A stretch of 64,000 nt of DNA from Ascidia mentula. Lineage: Eukaryota > Chordata > Ascidiacea > Phlebobranchia > Ascidiidae. The DNA lies in NCBI GenBank assembly GCA_947561715.1, contig OX387203.1, positions 4,898,001 through 4,962,000 of the forward strand, given 5' to 3'. The notes beneath the pieces were generated by a model. It did not search any database. It worked only from the letters and a program-made list of their open reading frames with translations, and was not told where the DNA came from. Numbering within the stretch: the stretch's first letter is position 1; the number at the start of each line of letters is the position of its first letter. Shown here one piece after another: positions 25,050-36,030 of the stretch. The translations under genes were made by a program, and so were the position numbers.

Positions 25050-26000
25050 ATGTCTCACATGCAGATAAAAACCGCCGACAAAATACTGATGAACATGCAA
25101 ACCACTGCAGCATGGAGCGAATCCGGAACCAATGCATTCAACACTAAATTGTTGTTGGATTATGAGAAGTTTTTGTGGCCACCATTGGTGATCGGTTGCA
25201 TCTTACTCACAGTTTGTACCATGGTCTACCAGTCAAAAGCCAACAACAACCACTTGCTGTGGACCAATCGACTCTGCACCATTTCCACAATTTCTCTTCT
25301 GTTTGCAGTTCTGTGTAATGCCCCAGCAATCTACGCAGAGAGGGTCGATGACGTGATCTGCTTGATCCAGTATCCTATTGGTTTCCTACTCTTTGGAATT
25401 GCTAGAACGATGGGTATTTTGCTTCTTTGGCTCCGACAAAGGATGGTTAACACCAACAGCGCTTTCCGTTACGGTCGTAACACATTTAGAATCGTTAAAG
25501 CAATGCAGTTTATTGTTATATTGGCAGGCACTTTCTATATGTTGCTCAGTATAGTAATGGCCATCTTGTATCGACGTGGACCAGGTTCCACGGACTGCGA
25601 GTTTCTAACCGATATGCCAAGGATTCTTGTAGGTACGTCAGTGGGTTTGCTTTTCTCTACCCAAGTGTTGCTTGTTGCTCTAACATTGTTTCCATTTTTC
25701 TATCTGAAACACTTTTCCGACGCTGTTAAAACGGTTGTCATACGAATCGTTGTATGCACAGCCATTGCGGTGCTTACCGATGTCACACTGCCTGCAATCG
25801 CGGCAGTTTTAAAGCTGCCTTTTCCAATCACACCGCAATGCTGCAACTCACTGATTAACAACTGCTGCGTTCTTCTCACCTTCCAAGATTATAGGACACG
25901 ATTTCTGCTTCCCGAGAAAGCAAATGTTGCTCCGTCAAATGTTCCAATGGGCAGTGTTGAAACTAATAAGGTGGCCATACCCAACACACGACCGAATTAA
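25050..26000 (+). CDS. Intronless 7TM receptor-like protein, paralogue 1
   Basis: Single-exon membrane protein, up to 316 aa. Seven hydrophobic segments are visible at about 41-61, 75-95, 102-126, 150-172, 194-218, 230-255 and 262-280. A Cys at the start of TM3 (VICLIQ) and one in the second extracellular loop (STDCEF) match the disulfide pair of class A GPCRs. The chain ends with a helix-8-like DYRTRFLLP after TM7 (NNCCVLLTFQ). The classic DRY and NPxxY motifs are absent. Conserved blocks shared with the two paralogues downstream are FLWPPLVI, LLWTNRLCT, AFRYGR and LTFQDYR-x-RFLLP. Alignment with the paralogues favours initiation at the later Met, position 25089 (MNMQTTAA), over the first ATG at 25050. 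Ligand and G-protein coupling are unknown, and I do not recognise a named family. Confidence 0.85.
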   Translation: MSHMQIKTADKILMNMQTTAAWSESGTNAFNTKLLLDYEKFLWPPLVIGCILLTVCTMVYQSKANNNHLLWTNRLCTISTISLLFAVLCNAPAIYAERVDDVICLIQYPIGFLLFGIARTMGILLLWLRQRMVNTNSAFRYGRNTFRIVKAMQFIVILAGTFYMLLSIVMAILYRRGPGSTDCEFLTDMPRILVGTSVGLLFSTQVLLVALTLFPFFYLKHFSDAVKTVVIRIVVCTAIAVLTDVTLPAIAAVLKLPFPITPQCCNSLINNCCVLLTFQDYRTRFLLPEKANVAPSNVPMGSVETNKVAIPNTRPN

Positions 26001-27110
26001 AACAAACCAAGATAAAGTTAGCAGTTGCACGTCGACAATCGTTGTTTCGTGAATTACCATTGAGATGATTTCATTATTGTATTTTCAAAAGAATTTAGCC
26101 ATATGGTGAACTTAGAATATACGACTTTTCCAAACAAAACTACCTTTAAAATTAATGAATATAATTGAAATAAAGTTCATCTTATGGCCAAAGATTTCAG
26201 TTGTTTCTCCGAGAATTTTAAAGTTTGTGACTTTTTGTACAAAGCATTTTTTGACATGTTGTGTGTTTTATTATTTAAGAGTAAACATGGCGTTGTTTTA
26301 CTTTTGTTTTGTATATCTCAGTGATTCACATGCCCAAGGAAATAAATTCATCAAGCTAAAAATAAATTAAAAGCGTAGCAGATGTCCGGCGTATTTTAAA
26401 TACTATAGCTTTTTAATTTCCTTGTTAACTTTTTGTTCAGGTTTACATTTTGCAATTTCAAAAACAACGACAGGTGTTTCAACTATTAGACATAATCCAG
26501 TTGAGGCAGATAGCAAGGAATTACGACACCAGATACCCGTAGAATAATGTGTTACATTACTAGTTATCGCTGTTGAAATTGACGTCAATATACAACCCAA
26601 AATTAACTGAAATGCAAGTTGTTGTTTTGTTGAAAAAGCCTTCGCGTGTCGAGGAGTTTAGCTTTTTGGAGGTATCGGGCATGCTTGTCAGCATTGAAAA
26701 GGCTGATAAATGAACAAATACGGAATTAGTCAAAGATAATTACTGAGAGAAGAGTAGCGAGGGTAACCCGATACCCCCAGTGAACATAGGCCGAGTAGTT
26801 CCCATTTCGTCGGCATTTTACATTGCCCGCGGCTGTGGTTTAAAATTACATTGAATATAGCTTGTCAATGTTTAGATTAAACCACACTACCACGCATATT
26901 GACAATTCTAAAAAGCTCTTCTGACAATACAGAACACCTTAGTTGTTTTTTGGGCGTTTCCGTTGTCATAAAGCAACCTTTATCAGGTTGTATTGAAACA
27001 TGTGCACCAACATTGTGGGAAGGTAGAACTGCGAAAAGCGCAAGAGTCGAAATAGAACAATAAGCAAAAGCGCAAAACGCGAAACTAGCGAAACTACGGG
27101 CGGGCGATTG

Positions 27111-27221
27111 GTCAAGCGCCCGACCCATATATCAAGACGAAAACCTGACCGGGATTCGTGCCCAGGATGACCGGGGTTCAAATCCCGGTGTGGTCAATCA
27201 AAATAAAAAATAAAAAAAAAT
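27111..27221 (+). mobile_element. tRNA-derived SINE with A-rich tail
   Basis: Has a box-A-like TTGGTCAAGCGCCCGACC and an exact box B GGTTCAAATCC, followed by CGGTGTGGTCA and an A-rich tail (27197-27221). Related copies in the window are at 1662, 9236, 11192 and 45221. It would have been mobilised by a partner LINE, which is not seen here. Confidence 0.7.
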
Positions 27222-28227
27222 ACGCGAAACTACAAAAAACTTTTTGTCCTGTACAATGACGCATGCGAGTTTACGTTAATTAACTCCAAAAACATTCTTA
27301 TGAAACTTTGAGTCCTACCTGTCCAAAAATGTTGTTTTTATAACATTCCCAAAATATTTGGCTATATTAGCAAAAAAACAGAAAATGTACGATCGCAATT
27401 TAATGTCAGTAATTATGATGATTTTCACAACCAAAGTTAAATAAAATTGAGAATACAGTTGTTCTCATGTTGTAATATAACTTACTTTAAGCATATATGT
27501 TTTGTGTTGCTCTGCATTTTCGACTTGAAATCGTTAACCATGACACGTTTTATGTTTTATATCTTCCTTATCTTATTTTATAGATACTACGAGCCGGTAT
27601 TTTTTGTACATCCTGTCCATTCAATTGCTTATTTAGTCCGTCAAAGGGACTTGAATTAGAGATCGGCCTAACCCCATGGTAACAATTTCCAATTACACAT
27701 TTTAGGTAAAACTTTATTCTAGACCTAGGACATGCTAAAATTTTGCAGCTGCTCCTAAACGCTTTTTGGTCGTTTCGTGTAAGAGCTGTTGTAATGGGTA
27801 AATAGTGATATATTTGGCAGACGTTACGTTAAATAATTGTTATCCAGCAATGTTGTCTAATTAACTTTACATGAGATATTTTAAGCAAACAGTTTGCGTA
27901 GCGGTGTCAAAAAAGAAGCTGCATATGGTATTTTATGTCATTCGATACTTTTCTATCGACTATCAGCCAGGTATTAACGAAAAGCTCATGCTAAAAGTTC
28001 CAATTAACAAACAGTTCACAGATTGTCATTTAAACGACAGACGCGTTTTAAATAAAACATTTTTAGTCCCTCATGCATCTGTTGATGAGGTTTAAATGGA
28101 AAAAAATTAAAGCGTTAGGGAAAAGCATCTGCAAACTCTGCAAACGACCCAACAACAGTCACATGGCAGTACTGCACACAATTTATATATTGGTGACAAT
28201 GATACAGCAGGACATAGACAAGTAGAC

Positions 28228-28249
28228 TATATATATATATATATATATG
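28228..28249. repeat. (TA)n microsatellite
   Basis: About eleven uninterrupted TA units, roughly 200 bp upstream of the second 7TM gene. Confidence 0.85.
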
Positions 28250-28444
28250 TTTTCACGTAAAAGAAAGGGTATTTTTTTAAAAAGCTTTTTGCCGCTGACG
28301 ATATTACTATTAAGAGGAAAGCGCGTTGTAACGCCCACATATTTTTGTTTCAAGCGTTTATAAACGGGGTAAAGTGAAAAGTTTTGTAATTTTAAATACA
28401 AGTGTAACATTTTCATAGACTACAGTAGAAACACTCAGTCAAAT

Positions 28445-29347
28445 ATGCAATCCACTACAGCACCGAATGACTTTGGAACCAATACAAACAACACAACTTC
28501 TTACAATTTGGATTTCGAGATGTTTTTGTGGCCTCCATTGGTGATTTGTTGCATTCCTATCAACGTTTGTAACATAATCTACCAGTCTAGAGCAAACAAC
28601 CATAATTTGTTGTGGACCAATCGACTCTGCACACTTTCCACACTTTTTCTTCTGTTTGCGGTTTTGTGTCATGCCCCAGCAACTTACTCGGAGAGAGTCA
28701 ACCAGACGATCTGCTTGGTCCAGTCTCCGATTGGTTTCCTGATCTTTGGGGCGGCTAGACTATGTGATTTACTGATTTTCTGGCTTCGACAAAAGACAGT
28801 TTCCGACAAAACAGCTTTCCGTTACGGACGGACCACAAATAGGGTTATTAAAGTATTGCAGATCATTGTAGTTTGTGCAATTAATTTAGGCATATCTATC
28901 AATATTGCGGTTGTGGTTTTTCATCCACGCGAACCTACTATCTCGGGATGCAAGTACGTAAACGATCGTCCTAGGATGCTTGTGCGCACGTCTTTAGGTA
29001 TATGTTCCGTCGCCCATGTCATACTTGTTGGTTTAACATTGCTTCCGTTTCTCTACATGAAGCAATTTAACGACAAAGTGAAAGCAGCTATCAAACGAGT
29101 TAGTGTTTTCACAGGCATTGCGTTTTTTACCGACTTCATCACTCCAATATTAGTGACGGTTTTACAGTTGCCATATCCTGTCTCGATACAAAGTTGCAAT
29201 ACTCTGTTGAACAACTGTTGCGTCCTTCTTACATTCCAAGATTATCGGAGACGGTTTCTGCTCCCAACTAAAGCAATAGTTGGACCGCCGGAGATTCTAA
29301 TGAAGAATTTAGAAACCAATGGGGTGAAGTTGCCCAACAAAGAATGA
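28445..29347 (+). CDS. Intronless 7TM receptor-like protein, paralogue 2
   Basis: Single-exon 300-aa protein with the same seven-segment layout as the genes at 25050 and 32896. The N-terminus is short and rich in Asn/Thr (TNTNNTTS, potential N-glycosylation), which suits an extracellular N-terminus. It shares FLWPPLVI, LLWTNRLCTLST, AFRYGR, the TM3 Cys (TICLVQ) and loop Cys (SGCKYV), and LTFQDYRRRFLLP after TM7. It is closer to paralogue 3 than to paralogue 1: the segment REPTISGCKYVN and the N-terminal NLDFEMFLWPP are the same in both. The start is the first ATG in frame and aligns with the paralogues. Whether it signals through G proteins is not visible. Confidence 0.87.
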   Translation: MQSTTAPNDFGTNTNNTTSYNLDFEMFLWPPLVICCIPINVCNIIYQSRANNHNLLWTNRLCTLSTLFLLFAVLCHAPATYSERVNQTICLVQSPIGFLIFGAARLCDLLIFWLRQKTVSDKTAFRYGRTTNRVIKVLQIIVVCAINLGISINIAVVVFHPREPTISGCKYVNDRPRMLVRTSLGICSVAHVILVGLTLLPFLYMKQFNDKVKAAIKRVSVFTGIAFFTDFITPILVTVLQLPYPVSIQSCNTLLNNCCVLLTFQDYRRRFLLPTKAIVGPPEILMKNLETNGVKLPNKE

Positions 29348-30603
29348 ACTCACTACAAACCATTGTTATTATACCGCCTCACTTACTGTAGACTGTTGAT
29401 TATCGTGAATTTCTACTTTGTCTGTGTAATGTGACCGAATCCTCCTAATCGCTATTTGTGATTGTAAATACAAGATTTTATGAGATATTAGGCCCATAGG
29501 TGTTTTATTGATCAAAACCATCATGCTTGGCTCATTTTTACTTTTGAGATTACGCTATAGGCTAAGTGCAATAGGCAACAAAAAACTGATTATCTACTGC
29601 CGTGACTACATTCCGACGTGCTAGTGCATCCGACGAAAACGTGGCCAACCATGACGTGCTAGTGAGTCCGACGAAAACTGTGACCTTATCCAACAAGTGT
29701 TACGTAAACACCTACGCTTGCTTTTTCGCGTTTTTGCGAAACCCTACCAAATTAGTGAGAAGTTCATAAAATCAGTGAAAATACGCCTAAACTTTTATTT
29801 TTAACGTTACAAATAGCAATTTGTTTCTACCATCTGCACATGTGCAATTTACTTGTGCAGTTTTACCGCTCAATCCTGCACCAGCAACAGAGCAGTTAAC
29901 CAAGTGTGTTCAACCGTTTCACTGAAGTCAGGTCACGCGGTTCTCTTCATATGTGAGCAAAAAAACTTTCTTTCCGTCATTGCAAGGCAGCGTTGCAAAC
30001 TATTGAAAAGTTTTGGTCTGCGGAAGTTGAACTCTACGGGATTGTTTTAGAAAAAAACGTATTGTTTTGCAGGCGGCACAACATCCTGCTGTTTTGTATG
30101 GCCAACAATGGAAATATATCTTACTACAAGCATTTTCAAAAAGGCATTTTGTAAGCTTTCTTAATTTAATACGTTAAATCGACGGGGAAAGTTTGATTAA
30201 TGAAAGGTTGATGTCCCATTCATGTTGCAAAGTTACGGTCGGGCGATTCTACTACTCGGCATGGTTCACTATTTGCTATTCAATAATCAATAATTTTGTC
30301 TGCTACGTGTTAACTTTGGTGGCTTGTGAACTACTTTACTTCGAGGTTCAGGCAGATTTTAAATACAGATGTTTGTGTCTCGTTATTACACAACTAGTAA
30401 ACTTCTTATTAGACTGTGCATGCAAGAACGGCGCAGTGTATTCATTAAACGATTCCTTTTATAGTGATAAGTTGCGGATTATCCGAAAAAAACTGCGAAT
30501 CTTGACTTAAGTTTTCAACCTTGACAAAATGACAAAAATTAGTGCTTTGATTTTCAGAGTCGACAAATAAAGTTAATTAATATTTTCGTGTGCGCAATGT
30601 ACA
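29348..30603. other. Intergenic; inverted copy of GATM 5' flank
   Basis: No gene called. Two imperfect units of about 40 bp (GACGTGCTAGTG, then TCCGACGAAAAC) stand in tandem at 29615-29690. From about 29853 the sequence matches, in reverse, the 5' flank of GATM (40385-40930). Just before 30604 'ttttcagagtcgacaaataa' corresponds to the GATM 5'UTR acceptor region. Confidence 0.55.
29853..30275 (-). repeat. Reverse copy of GATM-flank repeat
   Basis: Contains 'gtgttcaaccgtttcactga' and 'ggtcgggcgattctactac'. These are the reverse complement of blocks near 40900 and 40410, in the matching order. Other copies are at 39644-41446, 42026-43841, 45690-45960 and 59025-59465, so it is both part of the local duplication and a dispersed family. 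Confidence 0.6.
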
Positions 30604-31778
30604 ATGTATCTTGCTCAAAGGACATTTGCTTCTTTCAGAAGATCATTAAGAGGTTCCAGTTTACACAGATGTTCACGTATAACAAACCATGCTTATTCAA
30701 ACAGACGGTTGGCATCAACAGGTATAATCAGTAAATGTTGTTTCTCCCACGCATGATATAACAAGGGGCTTCTCGGGCAAAATTGAATACGACTCTTATT
30801 TTCCAGTCAATGTTTGTCAGGATATTTTTGCCATAAGCGCGACCCTACATCTGGGTGTGGATATATAAACTCACTAACAAATATTGTTGTTATTGTCACA
30901 CCCCATTACATACACACGTCAACAACGGTGCGTTTGCATTCCAAAGTCGCGTGATTTGCGGAATGTGCCGCAATCCTATCTGCGTCATTATTACTTGTGC
31001 GTGTGGTATTTCAATGGAACTACCTACCCTTGAAAGGCGTGGGGTCTTGGTTTTCATCCTATTGCTTTGCAATGATTCTAACGAATACAAAGAAACACAA
31101 AAATTGTAAACGAAGAGCATATGACACATGCATTTATAGCGAACTATTGTTTGTGGTTGCTTTGCACTGGATATCACATTGAGGATGCAAAATACGCGGT
31201 AATAAACAGGAAAAAACGCGAAAAATGTTTGTTGCGGTGAAAACATTGTTGGTGTGAATTCATTTCCATCAATTCCTAAACGGTTTTGTTGGTTAAAATT
31301 ACCGACCCCTAAAATCCAGTTAGTGTTCTGAACATGCAACTAGCGCGACTACGCGATTTATGACCTTTGACCCCGAATTACCGCCTCATCGTTCAAACAA
31401 AATCAGGATGTAGTGATCACAGGTGATCAGATGTGGTACTTGTCGTGTACATAAAATAAACTGGATTCCAATAGCACAAACTGAATTCTTCTCTACAAGC
31501 GAAAGAGTCAATAATGTATTTTTATAGGGAGATGCGAACATGGCCATTCTTTGTTGCTAAGTTATACCAATTCCAACTTACAGTAATGAATATTGTTTGC
31601 AAGTTTACATTATAGCTAACATTCAGGTTGTGAATATGAGATTTTTAATCCATTTTGCGTTTAATCAGGTATTCGACCAATTCCTGTCGATATCAGTTAC
31701 GCTAATTCCATCGGCGGAGTATTCCATTGCTGGACAACTGACGTCAGAAGAAAAGGAACGCATGAGGCATATTTTTGA
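30604..31778 (+). pseudogene. Inverted, exon-depleted GATM copy
   Basis: Two GATM exons are present on the plus strand. Exon 1-like 30604-30721 reads MYLAQRTFASFRRSLRG and ends SNRRLAST, like the real gene's mitochondrial presequence. Terminal-exon-like 31669-31778 has the same 110-nt length as the real last exon and keeps [17 protein letters not shown] and [12 protein letters not shown]. Changes relative to the real copy include GGGF to GGVF before the catalytic Cys, and LES to HEA near the end. The seven internal exons are missing. The 5'UTR acceptor upstream of the ATG is also conserved. The two remaining exons happen to be phase-compatible (1 to 1), so a 75-aa product is conceivable, but it could not be an active amidinotransferase. 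It is convergent with GATM at 35733-39629. Confidence 0.8.
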
Positions 31779-32212
31779 AAACTGCAATAAGGAAATTGTT
31801 TTGTTGTGGAAACCTCAGACGATTTTTTATGAGCAAATGTAGAGTTTCAATAGAGTGTAAAGGAAACAAGTATGTTGCGTTTAAAAAATGTAAATGCCTC
31901 CTTTTAATTTCAATGTTATAAAATACTCATAAACAACCACAGAATTCGGAAAGGTTTTTTTGTTTGGCTCAATCACTGGCCATTAAAAAACACTCAGGCA
32001 AACATCGGAACTCTAAACAAAAGCAGTCGGTCGTACTCTAAAACAGTGGTTCCCAATCCGGGTGCGGCCAACTGTAACCTTCAGGGGTGCCGCGATTTTG
32101 TCTGGCAATTTTTGACCATGTGGTTTATCGGTAGTTACGAATGATAATTGCGTACAATTTGCCAAACGCAGAAGTATTACCATGCTTTCGCATATAGCAA
32201 GGCAGGATCGCC
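31470..32212. repeat. Left arm (3' part) of inverted duplication
   Basis: Reverse complement of about 35020-36030. It spans the last GATM exon copy, the downstream flank and part of a hAT MITE. The left arm has lost about 190 bp inside the MITE plus a shorter piece, relative to the right arm. Similarity is high by eye but clearly not identical. Confidence 0.85.
32044..32135 (-). mobile_element. Truncated hAT MITE in left arm
   Basis: Starts CAGTGGTTCCCAATCCGGG and continues 'gcggccaactgtaacc'. It is the inverted counterpart of 35219-35477, so the insertion predates the inverted duplication. The far end is deleted. Confidence 0.6.
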
Positions 32213-32216
32213 CCCC

Positions 32217-32419
32217 GATTGGTTTGTTAGAGAAAAAGTTTGATTATGAATATTTTATTTGTTTTTCAGATTTTTTGATGTACGCTTTCAAAAGCGTAGG
32301 TTAGTGAAATTCGATCTGTACATCGCTTTTTAACAGCATCTGCCGATAATCTGCCATCTGTCAAAAATCAAAAAAAAATAAAATATTTATGTTCAAACAT
32401 TTTCTCTAACAAACCAATC
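32217..32419. mobile_element. Palindromic MITE (about 200 bp)
   Basis: Terminal inverted repeats GATTGGTTTGTTAGAGAAAA (32217-32236) and its complement at 32400-32419 are exact over 20 bp. They continue imperfectly for about 40 bp (the 'aatattttatt' block). No coding capacity. It sits at the point where left-arm homology to the right arm ends. Superfamily not clear. Confidence 0.7.
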
Positions 32420-32895
32420 CATCGTATGATAACAAACAATTTGTACAATGTCGATAAACGAAAAGAGAGCAAAACATCAGTACTCTGTATTCTAAGAGAG
32501 GATAGGTTAGCTTTAAACGAAAACATGAAAGATATGTTATCTAAATCAGGTAAACTACGTTTGGACTATCGTAATATTTAAAAAAGGTACAAATAAATTT
32601 CCGTGTTTTTAAAAAAGTTACTGCAGGTGAACTTCAGTTTAATCGCATATTGCAGTTATATAGTCGCATATAATTACTTTGATATATTATAATCTCCCTT
32701 AAATAATTTTTGACGCACTGCAAGCAAAATAATTGACAGTACTTGGGGCAACTTTGAACAGAATAAATAAGAGGAATATTTAGAAAGCCAAAATTTTTAT
32801 AAAAGTAACCTGGATCACAAAATACGGAGGGCATTGTAATTGCAACTTTCTTACACATATATACAGGCAAAGATATATTAATTTGACGAAAAAAT

Positions 32896-33783
32896 ATGAC
32901 AAACATGCAAACCAATGCAGCACCGAACGACCTTGGGAGCAATACAAACAACACAGCTTATTACAATTTGGATTTCGAGATGTTTTTGTGGCCTCCATTG
33001 GTGATTGGTTGCATTCTTATGAGCGTTTGTACCATGGTCTATCAGTCAAGAGCAAACAACCAGAATTTGTTGTGGACCAATCGACTCTGCACACTTTCCA
33101 TACTTTTTCTTCTGTTTGCAGTTTTGTGTGAAGGTCCGCAAATTTACTCAGTAAGTGTCAACCAGATGATCTGCCTGATCCAGTTTCCAATTGGTTTCAT
33201 CAACTATTCATTAGGTAGATTCTCTAATTCACTGCTGATTTTGCTCCGCCAAAACACTATTTCCACCAAAACCGCCTTTCGTTACGGTCGTACCACAAAA
33301 ATCGTCGTTTCGGCATTGCAGTTCATTATGTTTTGTTCAATTATGTCTGGCCTTGTGGCTTTGTTTGCGTCCGTCTGTTTTTACTCACGCGAACCTACCA
33401 TCTCGGGATGCAAGTACGTAAACGGTCGTCCAAGGACGATTGTTCGTGCTGCTTTAGGTATGACTTCGGTCGCCCATCTGATACTTGTTGGTTTAACAAT
33501 GCTTCCATTTTTCTACATGAAGCAATTCAACGACGCAGTGAAAGCAGCTATCAAACGAGTTGGTGTTTTCACAGCCATTTCAGTTTTTACCGACGCCACA
33601 ATACCAATACTAGTGGCTGTTTTGCAGGTGCAATATCCTATGACACTACAAGCCTGCAATACTCTGTTGAACTACTGTTGCGTGTTACTCACATTCCAAG
33701 ATTATCGGAAACGATTTCTGCTCCCAACTAAGGCAACAGTTGGACCGTCGGAGATTCCAATGAGGAATTTAGAAGTCAGTTAG
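32896..33783 (+). CDS. Intronless 7TM receptor-like protein, paralogue 3
   Basis: Single-exon 295-aa protein, third member of the local 7TM trio. It has the same blocks: NLDFEMFLWPPLVIGC, LLWTNRLCTLSI, AFRYGR, loop SGCKYVNGRPR and TM7 LLNYCCVLLTFQDYRKRF. The TM3 Cys (MICLIQF) and second-loop Cys are kept. NTNNTAYY near the N-terminus offers a glycosylation site. The start ATG is preceded by sequence resembling that before paralogue 1's inner ATG (gac-AAAA-tatga versus gacaaaatactgatga). The gene lies between the arms of the GATM inverted duplication, so its copy number may be unstable. I do not recognise a named receptor family. Confidence 0.87.
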   Translation: MTNMQTNAAPNDLGSNTNNTAYYNLDFEMFLWPPLVIGCILMSVCTMVYQSRANNQNLLWTNRLCTLSILFLLFAVLCEGPQIYSVSVNQMICLIQFPIGFINYSLGRFSNSLLILLRQNTISTKTAFRYGRTTKIVVSALQFIMFCSIMSGLVALFASVCFYSREPTISGCKYVNGRPRTIVRAALGMTSVAHLILVGLTMLPFFYMKQFNDAVKAAIKRVGVFTAISVFTDATIPILVAVLQVQYPMTLQACNTLLNYCCVLLTFQDYRKRFLLPTKATVGPSEIPMRNLEVS

Positions 33784-35732
33784 AAAATGTTGCCAAAGGA
33801 AATCAAAGCAAATTACAATGGTTTTACACTGTTGTTTTTTTAGTTACTATTTTGTCTTTGGAATGTTACCTACTGATAACCATTTGTGACAATATTAAAC
33901 GTGTTGCATTTTGGCTTTTGTTTCTGCAATTCTATTTAGTCTGTTGTGTGCTTTGTATTCATATGTTTTGTGTTTTTTCAAAAAATACCAATTTTATTTG
34001 TATTGTTGTGTTTTGACTATGGATTAATTACGTAAATAAACATGAATGTTGCAAGCAAAGACGAAAAAGCGGAGGAGACTATTAAAATTTAAAGGAGACT
34101 TTATCAATTAACTTGTTACTAATTCTTTTGCTCAGTTTTAAAGTAAGCTGTTTCTGTAAAAAGATATAGCAGACATACTGTGTTTGACAAGGCAGTATCA
34201 GTAAATACTAACACTGAATTATGAGTGGTAACAGATCTACCTATTTATTGTTGTTTTAAATAAACATAACTGCACAGTCCCTAGTTTTGTATGCTCAATG
34301 CTTTTGTTATCTTTACTATACCACAGCTTTAAACAGTTTTTCTTTTTGGCTTTTATGTCATAATCGTTTCCATTCTAAATGGTAATTAACGGACAAGTGC
34401 TAGAAACAACCACACGTTATTGTAGGGTCGTATTTACATCGATACGTTTAATCGTTAACTGGCTTAATGTAATTTTCGTGTCAATTAATCATGCATAAAG
34501 CAAACCAATTCTTGTAACTAAAAACACTTCCGCAAATACAAAATGAACGCAAACACGGATGAACACGAATCTGTTGTTCGGATAATTCTTCACAATCAAA
34601 GAAACAAATTGAATTCAGATTAAATAAGTTAGTAATGTGTAAAAGAAATGAGAATAGAGATTTTAATACGATTATAGCTATTCTACGAAATAATCAAATA
34701 TATCAAACGGGAGAGAGTTTTCCGGCGCCTGGCGTGAGTCGCATCATTTTTGAGTGTTCTTAAGGTTTACGTAATAGGTCTTGCGTCACTGAACTGCACT
34801 TTTCTGAGCTTGGTAAGGTTAAAAAGACTTTTTTATTCATTTTCCTTCGCGGGGATATCTTCCTTCATCAGATGTATATCCTTGCAAAACCATTGCTCGT
34901 TCCACGTAAACTGATTATTGATGATTTTTTATCTGATTCATCTCAGTGTGGTTCACAGCCTTGACTGCGAAGCCTGGGAAAAAGATCAAAATACGAGAGC
35001 TGAGATCGCCTAATACAAAAGTCCTACGCAGTGGGGCGATCCTGCCTTGCTATGCGAAAGCATGGTAATATTTCTGCGTTATCTCAATGTGTGTATAGTA
35101 TGAGAAGCATGGGCGAATTGTACGCAATTATAATGTCTCGCTTCCCGTGTGTAAAAAACATGTACCGATCTGTATAGCAGTGTGGGTATGCTATGATTAG
35201 AATAGGTTGAGTTGAGAGCAATGGTTTCCAACCTTTCTATGGCTCATGGCACCCTGTGGAATTGAAAAAGATTTTGCGGCAACCAATGAGCGACAGCCAA
35301 TAGGCGACCGCCACGAATGCTGCAATCTGCCTTTTCATCTGATGTTTGATGGGAGTTAATATCATTATAAAATTTGTGCTTCGTAATCACCGATTAACCA
35401 TATGGCTAAAATTTATCAGACAAAATCGCGGCACTCCTGAAGGTTACAGTTGGCCGCACCCTGATTGGGAACCACTGTTTTAGAGTACGACTGACAGCTT
35501 TTGTTTGGAGTCGCGATGTTTGCCTGCGTATTTTTAATTGACCGGTGACTGAGCCTTACAAAAAATACTCTCCGAGTTCTGTGGTTGTTTCATAACATTG
35601 AAATTAAAAGAAGATATTTACAATTTTTAAACGCAATATACTTGTTTCCTTTACGCTCTATAGAAACTCTGCGTTTGAATATAAAAAATCGCATTAGGTT
35701 TCCACAACAAAACAATTTCCTTATTGCAGTTT
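33784..35732. other. Intergenic; start of right duplication arm
   Basis: No gene seen. AT-rich from 33784 to 35020. From about 35020 the sequence mirrors the left arm (31470-32212) and holds the MITE at 35219-35477. Confidence 0.55.
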
Positions 35733-36030
35733 TCAAAAATATGACTCAAGCGTTCCTTTTCTTCTGACGTCAGTTGTCCAGCAATGGAATCCTCCGCCGA
35801 TGGAATTAGCGTAACTAATATCGACAGGAATTGGTCGAATACCTGTTTAAACGCAAAATGGATTTAAAATCTCAGATTCACAACCTGAATGTTAGTTATA
35901 ATGTAAACTTGCAAACAATATTCATCACTGTAAGTTGGAATTGGTATAACTTAGCAACAAAGATTGGCCATATCTGCATCTCCCTATAAAAATACATTAT
36001 TGACTCTTTCGCTGAAAGAGAAGTATTCTG
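35020..36030. repeat. Right arm (3' part) of inverted duplication
   Basis: Reverse complement of 31470-32212, beginning around 'gggcgatcctgccttgctat' and running through the GATM last exon into intron 8. It is the fuller of the two arms. It belongs to the functional-looking GATM gene and is therefore likely the ancestral copy. Confidence 0.85.
35219..35477. mobile_element. hAT-type MITE
   Basis: Termini CAATGGTTTCCAACC and GATTGGGAACCACTG are typical hAT ends (CAGTGGTTCCCAAYC type). It is 259 bp with no transposase. A truncated homologue sits at the mirrored position in the left arm. Confidence 0.7.

Larger units (their letters stand above)
26001..28444. other. Intergenic between 7TM paralogues 1 and 2
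   Basis: No gene supported. It holds the best-preserved SINE of the window (27111-27221) and a TA microsatellite (28228-28249). A minus-strand frame at 26403-26600 faintly recalls the TM1-TM2 region of the neighbouring 7TM genes, but too weakly to call. Confidence 0.5.

Noticed and set aside
26403-26600. Minus-strand frame faintly like TM1-TM2 of the 7TM trio
   Set aside because: Only a few scattered identities (GCIL, W-x-x-N-x-L); could be chance between hydrophobic segments.
27160-27195. tRNA gene candidate
   Set aside because: Box B is good, but the cloverleaf cannot be closed and an A-rich tail follows; SINE, not tRNA.
30193-30510. 105-residue open frame
   Set aside because: Falls in the reverse copy of the GATM-flank repeat and is not conserved in the other copies.
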